Shown here piece by piece: positions 58,231 to 64,000 of a DNA stretch of 64,000 bases. The translations under genes and the position numbers were made by a program. This DNA is from Ophiocordyceps camponoti-saundersi (nom. inval.). Lineage: Eukaryota; Ascomycota; Sordariomycetes; Hypocreales; Ophiocordycipitaceae. The DNA is taken from contig PDHQ01000062.1 of assembly GCA_003339415.1 (NCBI GenBank), positions 69,307 to 133,306 of the forward strand. The letters are read 5' to 3'. The first letter of the stretch is position 1. The number at the start of each line of letters is the position of its first letter. Below the pieces are notes generated by a model. The model had not been told where the DNA came from and searched no databases. It saw nothing but the letters and a program-made list of their open reading frames with translations.

Positions 58231-60655
58231 ATGGGTGTATCCGGTTTGTCCAACATCCAGGCCTTCTACTCCCTTCAAACCGTCCCGACGTCGAACTGAC
58301 ACTCCCCAAGGATTGCTTCCTCTCCTCAAGTCCATTCATCGGACTACAGAAATTAAAAAGTATAAAGGACAAACACTCGGCGTTGACGCGTATGGATGGC
58401 TACACAGGGCGGCTTATTGCTGCGCCGCGGAGCTTGGCCAGAACAAGCCCACCAGCAAGTAAGTCACCGTTCCCGTTCCCTTGCTCTGTCTTCAAGCTGA
58501 CGATCCTTGGTCAAGACACGTCAAGTCGGTCCTTCATCGCGTGAAAATGCTTCGCCACTTTGGCGTCATGCCGTACATGGTCTTCGACGGTGATTTTCTA
58601 CCTAGCAAAGCTGCCACCGAAGAGTCGAGAGCCAAGAACCGGGAGGAGAAGAGGAAGCTTGCTCTAGAGCTAATGAAAGCGGGAAAACCAACACAAGCTA
58701 CCCAGGAGTTCCAGAAGTGCATCGACATCACGCCCCAGATGGCCCATGTGCTTATCCAAGAACTCCAAAAGATGGGAATCCCGTACGTTGTCGCTCCGTA
58801 CGAGGCCGATGCTCAGCTCGTCTACCTTGAACGACATAATCTTATCGATGGCATCATCTCGGACGATTCCGACCTCCTCGTTTTCGGTGCCAAACGCCTC
58901 TTGACGAAGCTGGACCAGTACGGCAACTGTATCGAGGTTAACCGTCGCGACTTTTGCGCCTGTCGAGATGTCTCGCTGGCCGGCTGGTCTGACGCTGAGT
59001 TTCGGCGCATGGCTATCCTCAGCGGTTGCGATTACCTCGAGAACCTGCCTGGCGTCGGGCTCAAGACGGCCTACCGCCTGCTTCGAAAGGGCAGGACACC
59101 CGAGCGCGTTGTGCGCATGCTACAATTCGATGGAAAGCGCGTCTCGGAAAACTATCTCACACAGTTCTACCAAGCGGAGCTGACCTTTCTACACCAATGG
59201 GTCTTTTGCCCTACGAAAAGGGAGCTGGTTCATCTCACCGAGCTCGAAGGGCAGCGGTTGGCGGCAGAGATGCCCTTCATCGGCGCCTACGTTGAACCGG
59301 ACGTCGCCAGAGCTGTCGCGAAAGGCGACGTCGACCCGATGACGAAGGAGCCCTTTATGATTCAGACGACGCCTTCCAAGAGGAGACACTCCCAGACCAT
59401 ACCGACTCTCGCCACTCAGCCGCCCTCGAAGCCCATTAACTCGTACTTTAAGGGCGCCAATCGGATTCCCATGGGCGAAATGGACCCTAATTGCTTCTCC
59501 GTCGACCCCCAGAAGGTTGCGGAAATTACTCAGGGGGGCCTGGTCCCGCGAGTCTTCCCCTTGCCCCGTCCGTATCGGGAGGAAGCTAGTGGCGATGGGC
59601 GGCCTGGCTCGGATCCGACTCAAATCTCACCTCGACATCAGCGACGGCGCACAGAGCCACCGCTGGGCAGACGTTCACCAGAGGCGGTCGGCAATTCAGC
59701 TACGGCACGCTCCGTTTCCGACGGGAACAGGACCGCCAAAGTCCAGACTGGGCCGCAGAATCGGCCAAGCAAGAAGGTCCGCTTGTGCGGCGAAGTCAGC
59801 GGCGATGACTCTCCCAAGCGCAGCAAGTTTTTCCTCTCGGCGAAGCCAAAGAGCCCTAGACGGACAGCAAGCGAGCCGTATCTGCTTTCGGACGACTCGA
59901 TCGAAGCAGCGCTTCGCGATCTTCCCGACGTTGATGGTTGGAAGCCTGCCTCTAAAAGGGAGAAGCCAATCGCTGTCTTTAAAGACGACAGCCCCGAGAA
60001 GCCAGAACAAGCGCGCGAGATTGGCCCACCGTTCGATGACCGGAAGGTAGAGCTCGAGGATGACGCGATCGGGGGCTCAGCTACATCGTCGCAGCATACC
60101 GACATTGAAGCGCCCCAGAGCTCGGCCACATCCTCCTCGAGGCTCCTTCAGAGCCTGGCGCTCAATCATTCAGCCGCCTCAACAAAGCTCGTGAAGCCCA
60201 CATCTGATATGTCGAGCACCCCCGTCCGACCCAGCCTTAGCCGCTTTTCATTTTCAAATCGCCCGTCCGAAACACCAGCATCCTCCTCCTCTCAGCAGTC
60301 TTCTCTGTTCAGCGTTGCCTCGACGCTGTCAACGGCTCCCTCGACAGCCAACACCAGGCTCACCCCGCTCCAGCGCCTCGGAGCCAGGGCGACGACGGCG
60401 CACATAACCCCGAGGCAGCCAAAGTCCAAGGCCGGCGTCCAGCCGAGTTTCGTCCGCGGCCTGCCGGTGAACCCGGCTTTCGTCCCCCTGCCCAAGGTCG
60501 ACGTGGCCGAGATCGAGGCCCTCAACCAGACGCAAGGCAGCGAGGACTTGATGATCCCGGCTGCCTTGGACGACGAAGACGACACCATGCCGCTCAAGAA
60601 GCTGGACCTGTCGAGCTTCGCCTACGCCCGCGTCGCCCGGCCCCTCGACCTTTGA
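58231..60655 (+). CDS. exo1: Exonuclease 1
   Basis: 5'-3' double-strand exonuclease and flap endonuclease of mismatch repair and DNA-end resection. Three exons, 58231-58243 (only 13 nt: MGVS plus one base), 58311-58458 and 58516-60655, with GT-AG introns of 67 and 57 nt, encode 766 residues. The assembled start MGVSGLLPLLKSIHR is diagnostic. XPG-N has GVDAYGWLHRAAY with catalytic Asp30 and FDGDFLPSK. XPG-I has YVVAPYEADAQLVYLE and SDDSDLLVFG. The H3TH DNA-binding region is LSGCDYLENLPGVGLKTAY. The C-terminal 450 residues are disordered and Ser/Pro-rich, where yeast Exo1 binds MutL/MutS partners; basic patches such as KKVRLC may serve nuclear import. It is the second Rad2-family nuclease in the window, after FEN1, and is also preceded by CGCG elements. 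Confidence 0.96.
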
Positions 60656-61813
60656 AAAAGTGTGTCCTGAGCGCCGCACCCGCTCACCCGGTTCGGCACC
60701 TGTAATGCATTACGAGTTCCGCAACGCATTGTCTGGAGTTGGCTTTGGTTTACCATGAAACCTTGGGACGAAGGGGGGAAAGGGGTTGTGGAAGTGTGCA
60801 AGGGGGAAATGTCCTCTTATCGGGTTTTTTTTTCTCCTTCTTTCTCTCATGTTTCTTATATTACTTTCTTCTAATTGTAGTTATCTTTTCCCTTGTTCTT
60901 CGAGACGCTTGCGTCCGCCTTCTTTGTCATGGCAGACGGAATATGGAGAGGAACTGGCGAATTCTTTCTTGTCACCGCATGGCCGGGTCAGGGTGTAGTG
61001 TCACCACATGTACATACATACATACGAACAATAGCAAACCATCATCACAACGAGGAAGCCATCATCAAGCCCCTAATTTCAAACATGTCACGGTGACCCG
61101 AGTAGATGAGATGATTTCAGAGTTTGCTACCGACACATCTACACTACTCCCTGCTTTGGGCCTCTCCCGTCCGCCCCATAGCTCGGACAGCCAGGAGGCA
61201 ACATTGCCTCGCACGCAGGAACACAAAAAAACCGAACAGAGCGGTGACCAGGAAGGGGCGGGGTGGAAGGGGAAAGGGGAAAGGGGAAGGGGAGGGGGAA
61301 GGGGGAAAGGGGGAAGGGGGAAAGGGGGAAGGGGGGCTATATAATGAAGAAAAGACGGTGTTCGACACAGGCACCCCGAAGAGGCCCGTTCCAACCACCT
61401 ATGCTTCATGCCAAAAGATGAAAGGCTATGAGAAAAGGGGGGATAAGGGGAGACTGGTGGAGGGGGGCCCAAGCTTGACGTGCGACGAGAGAGAGAAAAA
61501 AAGATGCACTGAATAGAAAACACCAAGTGTCAAGCTTTGATGATAGAGCGCGTGCAGTCCCCTTTCCTGTAATCCTCCTTCCCATGCTCACCACCCCGCC
61601 TGTATCCTCCCAAGCGGTGGTGGTGATGAGAATAACTTCTCGGTTCGGATCGCTCTTCCTAAACGCCAGAGATGGATGACAACTTGAATGTACCGGGTCG
61701 CTTCGTGTGCCAGATCGTTTCCGCATCGTGAAAGAGAAAAAAAAGGAAAACCAGGGGGAAAGGGGGTGACTGGGGTTTGGCCGTTTGGTAGAGCCGGAAA
61801 CAGCAAGACAGGG
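60656..61813. other. Gene-free stretch between convergent EXO1 and ARI genes
   Basis: Both genes end here. It holds a CT/T-rich tract at 60828-60900 and a repetitive GGGGAA/GGGGGAAA block at 61250-61335. ORFs across the block are Gly/Arg/Lys or Pro/Ser repeats and are not genes. Confidence 0.5.
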
Positions 61814-63562
61814 TCAACGACGAGTGTTAGCCGAAGGACCAGGGTTAGTCAAATCGGAGTTGAATGTCCATTTCCCTATACGAAAAGGTAACGAATCATC
61901 AGCAAGAGTCATCTCATCATGGAGCGCCTCATCCTCACCCTTGGCCAGGTTTTCGGCTGTGTCCTCGAGCAGGATGAGTCGGCGCCTCTTGCAGTACGAC
62001 GTCTTGTCCATGATGTCCACCTTGAGCTTAGGGTCGGCCAGCTCCTGGATCGGCTTCTCGAACATTTCCGAGAGATTCTCCACGGCCATCTCGAGGTCTT
62101 TCTGGTTGTCCTCAAAGATCTCCGTCAGGTTGTTCTTGGCCAGGTAGAAGGCAAAGGCGTAGGTCCACTTGAGCGTCTGGCGGCACGTCTGAAGGACCTG
62201 AGAGGCTGAGTTGAGGTACTGCACCTCGATCCAGGACATTCCGGACGTCGTCTGCAGCTGAACCATCTTCTTCTCCGTCTTCTGTGCAATGTCCTTGTCC
62301 AGCTTGGCCGACTGCTCGTGGTTCGCATACCTGTTGTAGTAGTGCAGATAACGTTCCAGAGATGTGCGGGAGCGAGCCTGAGCATCGCGAGCCTCGGCGC
62401 CGCTCTTCTCCTCGTACCGGTTGCAGTTGTACCAGCTTGTGCCGTGCTCCGACCAGAGGCCCATGCACATCCAGCAAAACTCATACTTGCATTTCCGGCA
62501 AGTCATGTGGTTGCATCCACCGTTCTTCTCGATCGTCGAACTGCACTTGGGGCACTCCTTGGTGTTGGCTGATATCCAGTTGGCCGTCTCCGAGTCGTCG
62601 GCGCACTTCTTGAGCCACTTCTTCACCAGGTCGCAAGGGGCCGGCTGGTGGTCCGGGTTCGGGCAGCCGAAGCAGAAGCGATAGCCGCATCGGCATTCGA
62701 CCGTGGGCACCAGCTTGTCCAGGTCCTTCTTCTTGACTCCGCATTCGATGACGTTGGGACAGTCGGGCGCCCTGCACCATTTAAACATATCCTTGTCCTC
62801 GACGTATGTGCGGTTGAGCAGCTCGTGGTAGCGGTCCGTCAACTCGGCCGTCACCAGCAGGTCGAGGGAGCGGGAATCGAGAACGCGGCCACAGCCGTCG
62901 GCCGGGCACTGGATCCGCGCTGCCTCACCCTCGCCGCGTATTTTCTGTGTAAGGTAGTGTCGGTAGCAGTCGATGCAGTACCGATGACCACACTTGAGAG
63001 CGAATGACTGAAGCCCGTCGTCGTCCTCGCAGCAAATTTCGCAAACGAAGCCCTGGATGATCTCTAGCTTGGGAAGCGCGCGAGCGTTGTTCCGCAAGCC
63101 AGCGGCCTCGAGAACCTGTTCGGGCTGGTCCATGTAGTCTTCAAGCAGGCGCTCCTTGTTCCACCGAAAGTGTCGAAGGAGAATAGCCGCGTCCTCCTTG
63201 CGCATGTCGAGAATCATGTTGACCTCGCTGATCATGTCAAGTTGCTGGCGTTGTATGTCGTCGGGTTTGTACACCTTGAAAGAGACGGCCTGGGAAGGTC
63301 CCTTGGCCCTGCCCAGATCCTTAGACGAAAGTCCAAAGTCAGGATCGGGCTCGGCAAAGTCGTCCTCGTCGAATTCTAGACATGGTAAGCTATTTGTTGA
63401 CCAGGAGTTGGCCGAGAAGTGTGTGGGTTGATTTCTCATCTTTTCCCCTCATTCTCATCGTTCTTGCTCACCTTCGGCTGCCGACATCTCATCACCGCTA
63501 TACTCCTGCATGATCTCATCGTCGCTCGACATATTGGACATGTATTCCTCCTCTGAATCCAT
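61814..63562 (-). CDS. RBR E3 ubiquitin ligase, Ariadne type
   Basis: RING-between-RING ligase that takes ubiquitin from an E2 onto its own cysteine before substrate transfer. Exons 63562-63472, 63375-61939 and 61875-61814 encode 529 residues. An acidic N-terminus (MDSEEEYMSNMSSDDE) precedes a UBA-like segment (ISEVNMILDMRKEDAAILLRH would span it). RING1 begins CEICCEDDDG at about residue 142; the IBR has CRAPDCPNVIECG and CRCGYRFCFGCPNPDHQPAPC. RING2 is ECPKCSSTIEKNGGCNHMTC; the Cys of NGGC, about residue 318, matches the catalytic Cys of human HHARI. The Ariadne domain follows (WYNCNRYEEK, RYLHYYNRYANHEQSAKLD, KRRRLILLEDTAENLAKG). The last intron, 61876-61938, is 63 nt and stop-free; splicing gives LAKGKWTFNSDL as in relatives. 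Probably cytosolic and nuclear; substrates unknown. Confidence 0.95.
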
Positions 63563-64000
63563 GCCGGTCGTGACGGGGGTTGGGGGGGCGGCTGAGGCAG
63601 CTGAGGTGACGAGCCTTTTGGCTTGGGAGTCGTCCCGTTGATCGGGGCTAATCGTCGCCTCAGCGGCCTTTCGCTTTCTCAGCAGGGGGGGAATGGTGAC
63701 GGCCCAGACTCGGCTCGTCGAGTTTCGGGCGTCGACGAACTGACGCGCGACTGAGGAAAAAGACAGAGAGAGGGAGAGATGGGGAGAGAGGAAAAGAGGC
63801 TCAGCCGTCAGGAGAGGAGGGGCCCTGAAACCGGCGACGAGGGAGAGGAAGAAATGGCTGAAGGGCACGACCAAGGGAACCGAGTTGACTCGACTTCACC
63901 AAATACGCCGTCAGCAGGCTGGAGAGCGAGGTCACGAGTCCCAGTGTTTATCACCTTGGGTCACGGAGAGGTGTCGTTGGCGGGAAACGGTATGGACTGT
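63563..64000. other. Upstream region of the Ariadne gene, to the window edge
   Basis: This is the presumed promoter and leader. The frame of exon 1 stays open upstream to 63874, but that extension is low in conserved features and the Met at 63562 gives the family-like acidic start. No other gene is seen. Confidence 0.4.

Overview
The window is nuclear DNA of a filamentous ascomycete (Pezizomycotina, most likely Sordariomycetes; the protein sequences look Hypocreales-like, but that is a judgement from memory). The reasons are short introns of 53-96 nt with GT..AG ends and internal CTGAC/CTAAC-like branch sequences, GC-rich coding exons, pyrimidine-rich leaders, a solitary dispersed 5S rRNA gene, and a gene set typical of moulds: vacuolar proteinase A, a WOPR regulator of the Pac2 type, a WSC-domain wall protein and a fungal FAD monooxygenase. 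No CRISPR, bacterial operon, provirus or intact transposon is visible.

Layout. 0.75-4.95 kb: FEN1/RAD27 and a WD-like beta-propeller protein, both minus. 6.3-7.2 kb: WSC membrane protein, minus. 11.1-16.3 kb: a glutamine-rich nuclear protein and vacuolar aspartic protease PEP4, both minus. 16.5-16.9 kb: a G-rich assembly gap between two versions of one sequence. 18.7-22.6 kb: a proline-rich NPF protein and histone H1, minus. 24.9 kb: 5S rRNA gene. 26.0-29.3 kb: SEC24, plus. 31.0-34.9 kb: a microbial-type PARG-like protein and mitochondrial asparaginyl-tRNA synthetase, divergent. 34.9-47.8 kb: nearly 13 kb without a recognisable gene, holding two further gaps and many simple repeats. 47.8-49.4 kb: PAC2-type WOPR regulator. 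52.7-54.0 kb: FAD monooxygenase. 56.2-57.1 kb: a protein-kinase-like gene whose start is broken. 58.2-60.7 kb: EXO1. 61.8-63.6 kb: an Ariadne-type RBR ubiquitin ligase.

Most genes are unrelated housekeeping genes; I see no biosynthetic cluster, defence island or other multi-gene system. The closest functional pair is FEN1 and EXO1, two Rad2/XPG-family nucleases of replication and repair. Both have CGCG-type elements close upstream, consistent with S-phase control.

The most useful second-look items are: an 8-mer, GTACGGAT (or its complement ATCCGTAC), seen at least 25 times in intergenic DNA and never noticed in an exon; an exact tandem CCAAT/CGCG repeat just upstream of EXO1; one- and two-base frame breaks in histone H1 and in the kinase-like gene; three introns whose length is a multiple of three and which contain no stop; an altered catalytic loop in the PARG-like protein; and direct evidence that two N-gaps are flanked by error-laden copies of the same sequence, so the long G/C runs there should not be read as biology.
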